Positions 51,402 to 60,502 of a DNA stretch of 64,000 nucleotides are shown here, one piece after another (positions within the stretch are counted from its first letter, which is position 1; every line of letters starts with the position of its first letter). Under the pieces are notes generated by a model. It saw only the letters and a program-made list of their open reading frames with translations. It was not told the origin of the DNA and searched no databases. The translations under genes and the position numbers were made by a program. This stretch comes from an uncultured Lachnospiraceae bacterium (GTDB taxonomy: Bacteria > Bacillota > Clostridia > Lachnospirales > Lachnospiraceae): assembly GCA_934343915.1 (NCBI GenBank), contig CAKRIL010000009.1:21192-85191 (forward strand), in the 5' to 3' direction.

Positions 51402-53207
51402 TCACGCCCCAGTCGCTATGTTGTACAGATTGTAATATACCCCCTGCTTCTCCATAAGCTCCTTATGCGTTCCGCTCTCCGCTATTCCATCCTCGGTGAG
51501 CACAAGTATTCGCTCGGCATTCCTGATTGTCGAGAGCCTGTGCGCAATAACGAAGGTCGTTCTGTCCGCCGCAAGTGTCTCGAGCGAATCCTGCACCACC
51601 TTCTCGCTCTCATTGTCGAGCGCGCTTGTCGCCTCGTCGAATATGAGTATCGGTGGATTCTTAAGGAATACTCTCGCAATCGACAATCGCTGCTTCTGTC
51701 CGCCTGAGAGCTTAATTCCTCTCTGCCCTATATCGGTGTCATAGCCCTCCGGCAGACCCATAATGAACTCATGCGCATTCGCCTTCTTTGCCGCCTCGTA
51801 GACCTCCTCATCGGTCGCGCCCGGTCTTCCGTATCTGATGTTTTCAATAATAGAGCCCGCAAAAAGATACACATCCTGCTGCACTATTCCGATACTGTTT
51901 CTCAAGCTCTTAAGCTTTAGGTCCCTGACATCCACACCGTCAACGCATATGCTTCCGTCGGTTACATCATAGAATCTCGGGATTAAGCTGCACAGCGTCG
52001 TCTTTCCGGCTCCTGATGAGCCGACAAGTGCAACATATTCTCCCGCCTTCACATCAAGTGTCACATGGTTTAACACATAATCATTCTTGTCATTGTATCT
52101 GAAGGAGACATTCTTAAATGCCACATCACCCTTGAAATCATTCTTTTCAATCGCATCTTCCTTATCCTTTATCGCAGGCTCAATCGACATAATCTCAAGG
52201 AAACGCTCATATCCCGAGATACCATTCTGAAATGTCTCGGTGAAGTTGATAAGCTTCCTTACAGGCTCCGTGAAGTTATTTACATAGAGAAGAAATGTTA
52301 TTAACACCGTCACATCCACGATTCCCTTCGTAATGAACACTGCACCGGCAACTATGACAATGATGTTAATGAGTGTCATGAACGCACCGAGTCCCGAGTG
52401 GAAGCCTCCCATGTACAGATAGCTGCTGCGCTTGGTCTCTACAAAGCGGCTGTTTCCGTCGCGGAACTTTTCCATCTCCGCTTCCTCGTTGGCGAATGAC
52501 TTGACAACCCTTATTCCCGAGAGATTGTCCTCTATGGTTGCATTTATGTCGGCAATCTTTGCCCTGTTTCTCTTGAAGGCCTGCTTCATCTTTTTGTTGA
52601 AAAAGTATGCGTAGGCGAACATGAACGGAATTATCGCAAATGCCACAAGCGTGAGCTTTATATTGATTGAAGCAAGTATCACAAATGAGCCGATGAACTT
52701 TATTATGGATATCACGATATCCTCAGGTCCGTGATGGAACAGCTCAGATATCTCGAAAAGGTCGTTCGTCACACGGCTCATGAGCTGGCCTACCTTCTGG
52801 TCGTCAAAGAAATTGAACGATAACCTCTGATAGTGCGCAAATATCTCATTTCTCATGTCGTATTCCATCTTAGCGCCCATTATATGTCCCTGGTACGCTA
52901 TAAAGAAGTTGCAGTACGCCTCAAGAAGCACCAGCCCCACCATCAAAAGTGCCAGCTTTATTATGACCTTGAGTGCCTCGTCCGCTTCATAAAAAATAAC
53001 TGTGCTCGTTATGTACCTGATAATAAGCGGTATGATAAGTGTCACCGCCGCTCCCATTATGGCAAAGAACATATCCGCAAAAAACAAGCCCTTGTACGGC
53101 TTATAATATGAAAAAAATCTCTGCCATTTTCCCATATCCTTCTTCGCATCATACGACACGTCGAACGGGTCTGTCGGGATTGCCGTAAATCCTTTATTTT
53201 TATTCAT
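51402..53207 (-). CDS. ABC exporter (MsbA/LmrA-type half transporter)
   Basis: A 601-residue protein with fused membrane and ATPase domains. Six membrane helices lie within about 35-330. The nucleotide domain has Walker A GSSGAGKTT (about 397-405), Q-loop IVQQDVYLF, signature LSGGQKQR, Walker B ILIFDEATSALD and H-loop IAHRLST. It would act as a homodimer exporting lipids, drugs or peptides. The start (ATG 53207, or GTG three bases earlier) uses GGAGGG and overlaps the end of the fliB-like gene, so the two are probably translated in concert. Confidence 0.92.
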   Translation of the reverse strand: MNKNKGFTAIPTDPFDVSYDAKKDMGKWQRFFSYYKPYKGLFFADMFFAIMGAAVTLIIPLIIRYITSTVIFYEADEALKVIIKLALLMVGLVLLEAYCNFFIAYQGHIMGAKMEYDMRNEIFAHYQRLSFNFFDDQKVGQLMSRVTNDLFEISELFHHGPEDIVISIIKFIGSFVILASINIKLTLVAFAIIPFMFAYAYFFNKKMKQAFKRNRAKIADINATIEDNLSGIRVVKSFANEEAEMEKFRDGNSRFVETKRSSYLYMGGFHSGLGAFMTLINIIVIVAGAVFITKGIVDVTVLITFLLYVNNFTEPVRKLINFTETFQNGISGYERFLEIMSIEPAIKDKEDAIEKNDFKGDVAFKNVSFRYNDKNDYVLNHVTLDVKAGEYVALVGSSGAGKTTLCSLIPRFYDVTDGSICVDGVDVRDLKLKSLRNSIGIVQQDVYLFAGSIIENIRYGRPGATDEEVYEAAKKANAHEFIMGLPEGYDTDIGQRGIKLSGGQKQRLSIARVFLKNPPILIFDEATSALDNESEKVVQDSLETLAADRTTFVIAHRLSTIRNAERILVLTEDGIAESGTHKELMEKQGVYYNLYNIATGA

Positions 53208-54351
53208 CACAGTCTTCCCTCCAATTCATCAGCACCGTGAGAAGCCTTCTATATCCGAATGCCTTATTATTCATAACCATGCGCTCAAAATCATCCAGAT
53301 TCAGGTCTGAATGCTCTATTTCCATGGAGTAATTATGTACAAGCTCGACCTGCTCCCCAAAGGTCAGTCTTTTGTTCTTATACCACATCGCCATATCCAT
53401 CTCATGAAGGATAAGCACTGCTGCAAGTCCGAATCTTAACTTGCTTTCAACCTCATAATCGTACACTGCCCCGCAAAAATAGGTGTAGATAAAGTACGAC
53501 ATAAGCTGCTCATACTCCTCCATGCGCTCACCGTAGAAGCTGTCGAATTCCGCACAGAGCTTACCGTACTCCCCGCTGTCAAGATACACATACAGAATCG
53601 ACTGTACTTCCCTGATAAAATCAGTCCATGATGGTCTTAACACCTCAAGTCTGTGGAGACTCTGCATCATCTCAGCCATGTATTTCTGTCTGAGCTCCAT
53701 CTTATCGGTATATCTTTTGTAGCTCGTCTGTTCCGTGAGAGCTCTCTGCTTCTGCTCATCAATTCCGAATATCTCATCATTGTCTATGAGCCCCTGTATT
53801 CCGTGGACAATATCGAGAAGCTTTGCCATTCTGTGCGCTATGCTGCCTTTCTTTTCATGGAGCACATCAAAAAGTATCTCCCTGATATCGATAAGCTTGG
53901 TGTACATAAGATAGTCAAAATCCTCATACTCCTCTTCCTCATCATCAGTTTCCGTGTAAAAGTCCACCCTGCCGCGGTTCTCAAGCACGATTTTTGCCGC
54001 CTCGGGGCAGGATACCGACAGGGAAATCTCCCTCACATTCTCGAATTCCTCATAATGTCTCGGATATCTCTGACACAGAATGCACATCTTGTCCTCGCCC
54101 GCATCGCAGTACACATCACACAGTCCGTCCTCATTGAGAAGTGCGCACTTATGCTCGAACTGCTCGAACATTCCGTTCTCCCAGTCTATCGAGTTGCGCA
54201 GACGCACGCCTATTTCGCCCTCCATAGTCTGATACTTTTCAAGTGATTCCTCATCTATGGTTATCTGCCAGCCCGCCGCACAGCAGTTGTCCTTGCATTC
54301 ACCGCCGATGCATCTGAACTTCTTATAATAATCCGGATATGTATATTCCAT
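53200..54351 (-). CDS. FliB-family flagellin lysine-N-methylase
   Basis: A 383-residue protein with the FliB Cys signature near the N-terminus (FRCIGGECKDNCCAAGWQI) and further Cys clusters (CALLNEDGLCDVYCDAGED, MCILCQRYPR) suggesting a metal or Fe-S centre. Members methylate lysines of flagellin; other substrates are possible because no flagellar gene is present here. The ATG at 54351 is 11 bp from AGGAGG; an in-frame TTG at 54357 has tighter spacing and cannot be excluded. Its end overlaps the ABC-exporter start by 8 bp. Confidence 0.85.
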   Translation of the reverse strand: MEYTYPDYYKKFRCIGGECKDNCCAAGWQITIDEESLEKYQTMEGEIGVRLRNSIDWENGMFEQFEHKCALLNEDGLCDVYCDAGEDKMCILCQRYPRHYEEFENVREISLSVSCPEAAKIVLENRGRVDFYTETDDEEEEYEDFDYLMYTKLIDIREILFDVLHEKKGSIAHRMAKLLDIVHGIQGLIDNDEIFGIDEQKQRALTEQTSYKRYTDKMELRQKYMAEMMQSLHRLEVLRPSWTDFIREVQSILYVYLDSGEYGKLCAEFDSFYGERMEEYEQLMSYFIYTYFCGAVYDYEVESKLRFGLAAVLILHEMDMAMWYKNKRLTFGEQVELVHNYSMEIEHSDLNLDDFERMVMNNKAFGYRRLLTVLMNWREDCDE

Positions 54352-54375
54352 GTCCAAAAAATCCTCCTGTTAAAT

Positions 54376-54448
54376 CAAAAAAATTGCGAAACTCCCGTCT
54401 TCTGAACAGTTATACAACGTCCGACATCAATACACAAAGTTTCGCAAT
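54376..54448 (-). terminator. Terminator after aspS
   Basis: Minus-strand stem ATTGCGAAACT / AGTTTCGCAAT (11 bp) around a 44-nt loop, followed by TTTTTTGA. The long loop contains GGACGTTGTAT, echoing the outer edge of family B copies B3 and B4. Confidence 0.75.
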
Positions 54449-54459
54449 TATTTTTTTAA

Positions 54460-56211
54460 TTAATCTCTTACCTTAATGTGTACTTCGCGAAGCTGTGTCT
54501 CCGTAACCTCACCCGGTGCACCGCACATAAGGTCCTGTGCATTTCCGTTCATAGGGAATGTGATAATCTCACGAATGTTCTCCTCATCGCGAAGAAGCAT
54601 AATCATACGGTCAATGCCCGGTGCCATACCTGCATGAGGCGGAGCTCCGAACTGGAACGCATTGTAGAGTGCTCCGAACTTGGTCTTTAAGTCCTCCTGC
54701 GTATAGCCGGCAATCTCAAATGCCTTGACCATAATATCAAGATCATGGTTACGAACAGCTCCCGACGAGAGCTCTATTCCGTTACATACAATATCATACT
54801 GATATGCAAGTATGTCAAGCGGATTCTTGGTATTCAATGCCTCAAGTCCTCCCTGCGGCATTGAGAACGGATTGTGGGTGAACACAATCTTCTTTTCCTC
54901 ATTGTCATACTCGAACATTGGGAAATCATTCACAAAGCAGAAGCGGAATGCGTTCTTCTCATACAAATCAAGTCTCTTTCCGAGCTCATTTCTCAGCTGA
55001 CCCGCATAGAGATTGGCTCTCTCCTCCTTATCTGCGATGAAGAAGATGGTATCTCCCGGAACAAGCCCTGCGATATGCGCAAGCTCCGACTTGTACTCAT
55101 CAGGAATGAACTTGTCGATAGGTCCCTTGTAGCTCATGTCATCGGCAATCTCAAGGTAACCCAGTCCGCCCATACCGATTGACTGTGCGAAGCTTAACAG
55201 CTTCTCATGGAAGCCCTTGGACATCTCGGCATGAACCTTGATTGCTCTTACAGTCCTCTTTAAGAAAGGCTTGAATGTACACTTCTGGAAGAACTCGGTG
55301 ACATCCATAATTCTGAGCGGATTTCTAAGGTCAGGCTTATCACAGCCGAATTCAAGCATAGCCTGCTTGTAGCTGATTATAGGGAACGGAGCCTGTGTAA
55401 CTGAAGCTCCCTCAGGTGCGAACTTGTTAAATGCCGCCGTGAGAACCTCCTCACCAGCCCTGAATACATCCTCCTGTGTCGCAAAGCTCATCTCAAAGTC
55501 AAGCTGATAGAACTCTCCCGGTGAACGATCTGCTCTCGCATCCTCATCTCTGAAGCACGGTGCAATCTGGAAATACTTGTCAAAGCCCGACACCATTAGA
55601 AGCTGCTTATACTGCTGCGGTGCCTGAGGCAGAGCATAGAACTTTCCTTTATATTTTCTTGAAGGAACAATGTAATCTCTTGCGCCCTCAGGTGATGATG
55701 CACACAGAATCGGAGTCTGAATCTCCAAAAAGCCCATCTCTGTCATCTTCTGCCTTAAATAGCTTATAACCTGTGAACGGAAAATAATATTGTCCTTAAC
55801 CTTCTTATTTCTTAAATCGAGATAACGGTACTTAAGACGTACATCCTCCCTTGTCTCCTTGGAGGTCATAATCTCGAACGGAAGCTGAGCCTTAACCTTG
55901 CCAAGCATTGTGACCTTGTGAGCCTCGAGCTCGATTGTTCCGGTAGGAATTTTAGGGTTGTAGGTCTCCTCATCCCTGTGCTCAATCACACCCTCTATGC
56001 TTATGCAGTCCTCCTTGGAAAGTCCGTCAAGAAGACTTGTATCTCTCATAACTACCTGAAGTACGCCATACATATCACGCAAATCAACGAATGACACTCC
56101 GCCATGGTCGCGAATATTCTCAACCCAGCCGGCAACCTTACAGTTCCTGCCTACATCTCCCTCTGTAATACAATCAATAGTCTTGTCACGATAAATGTTA
56201 TTGATGTTCAT
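54460..56211 (-). CDS. aspS: Aspartyl-tRNA synthetase, bacterial type, probably non-discriminating
   Basis: A 583-residue class II synthetase. The anticodon-binding OB domain covers about 1-105 (GWVENIRDHGGVSFVDLRD). The catalytic core has motif 2 FRDEDARADR, SPEGARDYIVPSR and motif 3 GIDRMIML; the bacterial GAD insertion lies around 290-410. His36 in RDHGGV is the residue type reported for non-discriminating bacterial AspRS, whereas E. coli has Leu (RDLGS). The T-box leader upstream reads an Asn codon. I infer that it charges both tRNA-Asp and tRNA-Asn with Asp, which would need an amidotransferase (GatCAB) elsewhere. Confidence 0.95.
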   Translation of the reverse strand: MNINNIYRDKTIDCITEGDVGRNCKVAGWVENIRDHGGVSFVDLRDMYGVLQVVMRDTSLLDGLSKEDCISIEGVIEHRDEETYNPKIPTGTIELEAHKVTMLGKVKAQLPFEIMTSKETREDVRLKYRYLDLRNKKVKDNIIFRSQVISYLRQKMTEMGFLEIQTPILCASSPEGARDYIVPSRKYKGKFYALPQAPQQYKQLLMVSGFDKYFQIAPCFRDEDARADRSPGEFYQLDFEMSFATQEDVFRAGEEVLTAAFNKFAPEGASVTQAPFPIISYKQAMLEFGCDKPDLRNPLRIMDVTEFFQKCTFKPFLKRTVRAIKVHAEMSKGFHEKLLSFAQSIGMGGLGYLEIADDMSYKGPIDKFIPDEYKSELAHIAGLVPGDTIFFIADKEERANLYAGQLRNELGKRLDLYEKNAFRFCFVNDFPMFEYDNEEKKIVFTHNPFSMPQGGLEALNTKNPLDILAYQYDIVCNGIELSSGAVRNHDLDIMVKAFEIAGYTQEDLKTKFGALYNAFQFGAPPHAGMAPGIDRMIMLLRDEENIREIITFPMNGNAQDLMCGAPGEVTETQLREVHIKVRD

Positions 56212-56239
56212 GTCAGCCTCCTAAATAATAAAAAAATAA

Positions 56240-56536
56240 AAAAAACGTCCTGAACTAAACCTAGTTCAGGACGAACATAACTGTCCGCGGTACCACCTGA
56301 TTTACTGATAAGCAGTCTCTTTGCGGTTCTAACAAACCCTTCCGGTTATCGCCCGGACTACGTCGCCCTTACTTAGAATCCGTGTGTATTATCTGCACAA
56401 CATCTATGCAGCACACCTTATTCTGTTCTGTTTGCAGCTCCTTAGTGTTATTCCCATGTGTTCTTCTGCCGGGCTTCCACCATCCCCGGTTCTCTGTAAG
56501 TGACCACTCACGGTACTTCTCTCTATCAACGCCTTA
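56240..56536 (-). ncRNA. T-box leader of aspS with probable Asn specifier
   Basis: On the minus strand the leader shows Stem I landmarks (AGAGAG, then CCGGGGATGGTGGAAGCCCGG shape near 56465-56485). The specifier region GGGAATAACACTAAGGAG lies at about 56436-56454. The T-box core AGGTGGTACCGCGG is at 56285-56298, and a strong terminator CGTCCTGAACTA / TAGTTCAGGACG with TTTTTTTT is at 56240-56273. By the usual GAAU-NNN-AC pattern the specifier is AAC (Asn); the overlapping AAT is also Asn. The acceptor-pairing bulge UGGU would need a G-U wobble with discriminator G73. Confidence 0.93.
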
Positions 56537-56542
56537 AAATGG

Positions 56543-56571
56543 ATTATAATGGGTGTTTTTTTATTTGTCAA
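56543..56571 (-). promoter_or_regulatory. Consensus sigma-A promoter of the aspS T-box transcript
   Basis: Minus strand TTGACA (56566-56571), 17-bp spacer, TATAAT (56543-56548): an exact consensus match, with a start expected near 56536. Confidence 0.92.
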
Positions 56572-56620
56572 CAGTTTATTACACTAAAGTATGAAAAATT
56601 TATTCTGCAAAAGAATCGCC

Positions 56621-57532
56621 TTACATATTCTTCGCATTTTTCTTCCAGTTGTCAATCATCATGCTTGTGAGGCTTATGTCGTCGTCCGACACCGTAATCT
56701 CATCCGCCGTGTACCATGCCGCCATCGACAGTTCCTCACGGTCAAGCTTAATCCTGTCCGCTCCGTCAAGCTCCGCATAGAAGCCAAGCAGAAAGCCTCC
56801 ATCCATGCCCCAAGGCTGGCTTGCAAAGTATGAGACATTCTTCACCTGAACGCCGACCTCCTCGAACACCTCACGTCTTACGGTATCCTCCGCCGACTCG
56901 CCAATCTCGACAAAGCCCGCAATCAGGGCATAGCCCTTGTAATCCCTGCCGTTATACTTTGTCATGAGAAGATGTGTCTTATCATGCACTCCGACTATAA
57001 CCGCCGGAGAGATTCTTGGAAAAATCAGATTTCCGCAGTCAGGACAGCGAAGTGCTCTGAGCCTCGTATCATGGAAGGTTGCGCTTCCGCATCTGCCGCA
57101 ATGTGCATTGTCCCTGTACCAGCAGTGCAGATGATATGCCGTCATAAGTGCGAACACCCTGTGCTTAGGCTCTGCATGCCTTAATGCCTTATAATTCTCA
57201 AAGGAATATCCGAGAGCCGTCCAGTCAGGCTCCTCATTCCCTCTGTAATGTGTTATGAGAAAATATTCTTCGCCGTCTATCGCGAACAGGTATCTGTACT
57301 CTGCCGCATATTCTTTAATCTCACCATACTTCGGAAAGAACACATCCCCCGCCGGAGCATCCTTCTCAAGAAGGCTCGCAGACTCCTCAGGGATAAAGCG
57401 TGTTCCCTCGCACTCCTCATGTCCCGTGAGCACATCAGAGTCCTTGAATATAAGGCACACCGACTCATCAGACGGAGTCTTGTCCGGATAGTAGTTATTA
57501 TCGTATTTTTTCGGTAAAATATCCTGTAACAT
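56621..57532 (-). CDS. nudC: NAD+ diphosphatase / NADH pyrophosphatase
   Basis: A 303-residue NudC-type enzyme that hydrolyses NAD(H) and can remove NAD caps from RNA. An N-terminal domain of about 130 residues precedes a zinc ribbon with four Cys (CGRCGS and CPDCG, about 144-167). The Nudix box GFVEIGESAEDTVRREVFEE is complete; the family signature SQPWGMDGGFLLGF is present as SQPWG near residue 240. It lies 43 bp downstream of the S66 peptidase gene and probably shares its transcript. Confidence 0.93.
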   Translation of the reverse strand: MLQDILPKKYDNNYYPDKTPSDESVCLIFKDSDVLTGHEECEGTRFIPEESASLLEKDAPAGDVFFPKYGEIKEYAAEYRYLFAIDGEEYFLITHYRGNEEPDWTALGYSFENYKALRHAEPKHRVFALMTAYHLHCWYRDNAHCGRCGSATFHDTRLRALRCPDCGNLIFPRISPAVIVGVHDKTHLLMTKYNGRDYKGYALIAGFVEIGESAEDTVRREVFEEVGVQVKNVSYFASQPWGMDGGFLLGFYAELDGADRIKLDREELSMAAWYTADEITVSDDDISLTSMMIDNWKKNAKNM

Positions 57533-57575
57533 TGCTGTTTCTCTTTTCTGATATAATATCTCCTGCCCTGCTGCC

Positions 57576-58622
57576 CTAATTGGTCATCTTTATCGAAATG
57601 TCATTGCCGAACGCGCTGACCTCGGCGTGGCTTCCGCAGATAAGCGGCATCATCGGTGATAAATGTCCTATATCGGTATCCATTATTATAGGAACCTTAT
57701 ACTTAGACAATATTCCCGTGACCGCATTGTACTGGTTCATTCCCATCATATCGGAGCCGAAGCAGAGCGGTCTGCCTATAATAAAGCCCTTCACATGCTT
57801 GAACCATCCTGCATGCTCAAGGTTCCACAGTGCTCTCCTTATGCTCATCACGTTAAGGTCACATGCCTCCAAAAACCAGATGATTCCCTCGTCTGCATAC
57901 CTCTCATTAAATTCGTCAACCTTATCAAAATTCGTACCTGCAAGATTCACAAGGCAGTCCATACAGCCGCCGACAAGTCTTCCCGAGAGATAGACCTGAT
58001 AATCCCTTGCCATGCTTCCGCCGACACCAGGGATATAATAATACAGCTCTCTCTTCTCCGTGAGATTATACGGAAGAAGCGGATGCTCTTCATCCCTTAT
58101 GCCTTCCTTCTCCCACATCGGATAACCGCTCACGGTGTCCTTCTTACCTGTAAGCACATCATACGCATCCTGAATTGACTCATGCCAAGGCTCCATTCCG
58201 AATGCCGCGGCACATGGTGCATATATCGATGCCACATCACATATTGTCGTGAGCAGGAACGTAAAATTCGTATTATCGGAGAAGCCCATATACCACTTAG
58301 GCTTAGCCGCTTTTATCTTCTCAAAATCAATGTAATCAAGAGTCTCACACATGAGCTCTCCACCGCCGCAGGACATGAGTACATCATTATTTTCGCTGCA
58401 ATAGTATTCCGTAAGCTCCCTTCCGCAGTTCTCAGGTGTGGAGCTTATTCCTATTCCGTCGCCCGCATAGCAGTTAGGGCCTATATCCAAGCTGTGTCCA
58501 AGCTCCTTGAGCTTTCTCTGTGCATTATCAAATGATGTCTTGTAAGGTTCCGTATTACATCCAAAAGACGGTGCAACGAATCCGATTGTTCCATCGGACT
58601 TTAAAAATTCCGGAAAACGCAT
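57576..58622 (-). CDS. S66-family LD-carboxypeptidase (LdcA/MccF type)
   Basis: A 348-residue serine peptidase. Start at 58622 follows GGAGGAATAGT; the frame extends to 58670 without a ribosome site. The nucleophile elbow is MGFSDNTNF (Ser about 116), with Glu in FLEACD and His in DIGHLSPMMPL completing a Ser-Glu-His triad. Relatives recycle murein tetrapeptides or inactivate microcin C-like peptide nucleotides (MccF). The oxyanion region SCGGGELM is present. Which role applies is undecided. It is divergent from the downstream YitT gene. Confidence 0.88.
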   Translation of the reverse strand: MRFPEFLKSDGTIGFVAPSFGCNTEPYKTSFDNAQRKLKELGHSLDIGPNCYAGDGIGISSTPENCGRELTEYYCSENNDVLMSCGGGELMCETLDYIDFEKIKAAKPKWYMGFSDNTNFTFLLTTICDVASIYAPCAAAFGMEPWHESIQDAYDVLTGKKDTVSGYPMWEKEGIRDEEHPLLPYNLTEKRELYYYIPGVGGSMARDYQVYLSGRLVGGCMDCLVNLAGTNFDKVDEFNERYADEGIIWFLEACDLNVMSIRRALWNLEHAGWFKHVKGFIIGRPLCFGSDMMGMNQYNAVTGILSKYKVPIIMDTDIGHLSPMMPLICGSHAEVSAFGNDISIKMTN

Positions 58623-58700
58623 ACTATTCCTCCATAAATTATTACCATTATTATACTTCCGTTCTGTCAAAGCATCGCTCTATCACATTATAGCATCGAA

Positions 58701-58729
58701 TTGACACTTTTCAAGGATTCGTTTATACT
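58701..58729 (+). promoter_or_regulatory. Sigma-A promoter of the second YitT gene
   Basis: TTGACA (58701-58706), 17-bp spacer, TATACT (58724-58729), about 40 bp upstream of the start codon. Confidence 0.85.
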
Positions 58730-58767
58730 TCGTGATTGCATAAAACTTATGAACGTGAGGTTATTAT

Positions 58768-59655
58768 ATGTCACATATCAATTCAAAATCAATACAAAAA
58801 ATATTAATGATTCTGCTAGGCAACCTGCTCTACTCGTTTGCGATAGCATTTTTCATCCTTCCAAGCGGATTAATCACCGGAGGTACGACAGGTATAGCAC
58901 TGTTCGTCAACTACATGACAGGACTTGAAATAAGTGTATTCGTCCTTATTTTCAATATAGTTATGTTCATTGTCGGACTGATTATTCTCGGAAAGACATT
59001 TGCACTGTCGACCGTGTTAAGCTCGATAGCTTATCCGTTCATGCTCTCATTTGCACAATGGCTCAACCGCCTCACGGGCGACCTCACACACGACCTCATC
59101 CTATGCACAATATTCGGCGGTCTGTTAATCGGAATTGGTATCGGCATAGTCATCCGCGCCGGAGCTTCAACGGGCGGAATGGATATTCCACCTCTTGTAC
59201 TCAACAAAAAGTTCGGTATAAGTGTATCCGTATCCCTCTATGTGTTTGACTTTACAATACTGATTCTTCAGATGTTCTTCTCCAACCGCGGGCAGATACT
59301 TTACGGAATCCTTCTTGTATGTATATATACCTTTGCACTTGAAAAGGTTCTTGTAATGGGAAAAAGTAAGACACAGGTAGAAATAATAAGCGAAAAATAT
59401 AAGGAAATCAACGAGCTGATTATAACACGCTTCGACCGCGGAACCACAATATATAAGGCTAACGGCGGCTATACCGGAAACGAAGCCCACGCCGTGCATA
59501 CGGTAATCAACAAGCGTGAGCTGTTCGCCATTCAGGAGGCAGTCATGAAGCTTGACCCTGCCGCCTTCATAATAATAAGCCAGGTAAACGAAGTAAAGGG
59601 ACGAGGCTTTACGCTTCAGAAGAAGTATCCTGAGGACTCTCCTTCTCAGAAATAA
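58768..59655 (+). CDS. YitT-family membrane protein (DUF161/DUF2179), copy 2
   Basis: A 295-residue relative of the 34.7-kb protein. Five or six membrane segments (GGTTGIALFVNYMTGLEISV, RAGASTGGMDIPPLV) are followed by a cytosolic DUF2179 domain (GGYTGNEAHAVHTVINKREL). ATG follows GTGAGGTTATTAT. It is transcribed from its own strong promoter and converges on the GNAT gene with a 47-bp overlap. Function is unknown. The N-terminal tail is shorter than in copy 1, and the two are clearly paralogues rather than a recent duplication. Confidence 0.9.
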   Translation: MSHINSKSIQKILMILLGNLLYSFAIAFFILPSGLITGGTTGIALFVNYMTGLEISVFVLIFNIVMFIVGLIILGKTFALSTVLSSIAYPFMLSFAQWLNRLTGDLTHDLILCTIFGGLLIGIGIGIVIRAGASTGGMDIPPLVLNKKFGISVSVSLYVFDFTILILQMFFSNRGQILYGILLVCIYTFALEKVLVMGKSKTQVEIISEKYKEINELIITRFDRGTTIYKANGGYTGNEAHAVHTVINKRELFAIQEAVMKLDPAAFIIISQVNEVKGRGFTLQKKYPEDSPSQK

Positions 59656-60355
59656 GCTTCTCCATAAGAAGGAACTTTCCCTTTCTGAAATAGGCATCGC
59701 CGGAATATCTGTATCCGGCAGCCTCATACAGCTTGACCGCACGAGGGTTCTTCGTAAATACATCAAGACGTATTGACGAGCAGCCCTCTTTTAATGCCTC
59801 CGCTTCAATATGCTTAAGCGACTTCGCCGCAATTCCCATTCCCTGATATTCAGGGCTGACACACAGCCTGTGAAGCACTCTGTAATTGTCCGAGGCATCC
59901 TTAAAATCTCCGAACTTATATGCGCTCTCCTGCTTTTTGTTGAGCGTATACACTGCCGTCAGCTTCCTTCCCTGCTTCACAAGTGTAAGCGTTCCTTCCT
60001 TAATATCCTCTCTCACATCCGCCATTGAAGGATATACCTCGTCCCACTGGTCGATTCCGTTCTGCGCCATATTCTCCTTAACCGCATCAAAAAGCTGCAT
60101 TACCTCGTCCGCATCCTGCTCCTGCGCCTTCTCAAAAAAGAACATTGTCTCCATAAAATACGCTCTTATCTGACTGCATGCACTGAGCACCATAATAAGC
60201 GGTATCAGTATGCCGAGTACCGGGCTGTACAGCACGTCCATGACACCCACAAGAGACAGAACGGTAAGTACCAGAATGATAAGCGAAACCGCCCCTAAAA
60301 AGCTCCACATTATCATATTATATTTCTTGATTTTTAAGTTGGTTTTATTGTCCAT
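59609..60355 (-). CDS. GNAT acetyltransferase with two N-terminal membrane segments
   Basis: A 248-residue protein. Two hydrophobic helices at about 15-60 anchor it to the membrane. The GNAT domain covers about 75-235 with acetyl-CoA loop VSPEYQGMGIAAKSL and a final NPRAVKLYEAAGYRYSG. Start at 60355 follows AAGAGGAAGCTT. The acceptor is unknown. Membrane-tethered GNATs are uncommon, so a membrane or cell-surface substrate is possible. Its 3' end overlaps the converging YitT gene by 47 bp. Confidence 0.87.
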   Translation of the reverse strand: MDNKTNLKIKKYNMIMWSFLGAVSLIILVLTVLSLVGVMDVLYSPVLGILIPLIMVLSACSQIRAYFMETMFFFEKAQEQDADEVMQLFDAVKENMAQNGIDQWDEVYPSMADVREDIKEGTLTLVKQGRKLTAVYTLNKKQESAYKFGDFKDASDNYRVLHRLCVSPEYQGMGIAAKSLKHIEAEALKEGCSSIRLDVFTKNPRAVKLYEAAGYRYSGDAYFRKGKFLLMEKLISEKESPQDTSSEA

Positions 60356-60428
60356 AAGCTTCCTCTTTTCCAATATTTTTCCGTTTTATTTATTATACAT
60401 TTTTTCTTCCTTCATTTCAATTTAATTG

Positions 60429-60457
60429 TTGCTTTTCAACAACTATCGCGGTAGAAT
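60429..60457 (+). promoter_or_regulatory. Promoter of the sensor-GGDEF gene with overlapping inverted repeat
   Basis: TTGCTT (60429-60434), 17-bp spacer, TAGAAT (60452-60457). The inverted repeat TTGTTG-CTTTT-CAACAA (60426-60442) covers the -35 and could be an operator. Confidence 0.6.
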
Positions 60458-60502
60458 ATTTATAGGTAAAGAGTACTATTTTTATCAGGGGAGATGACAC
60501 AC

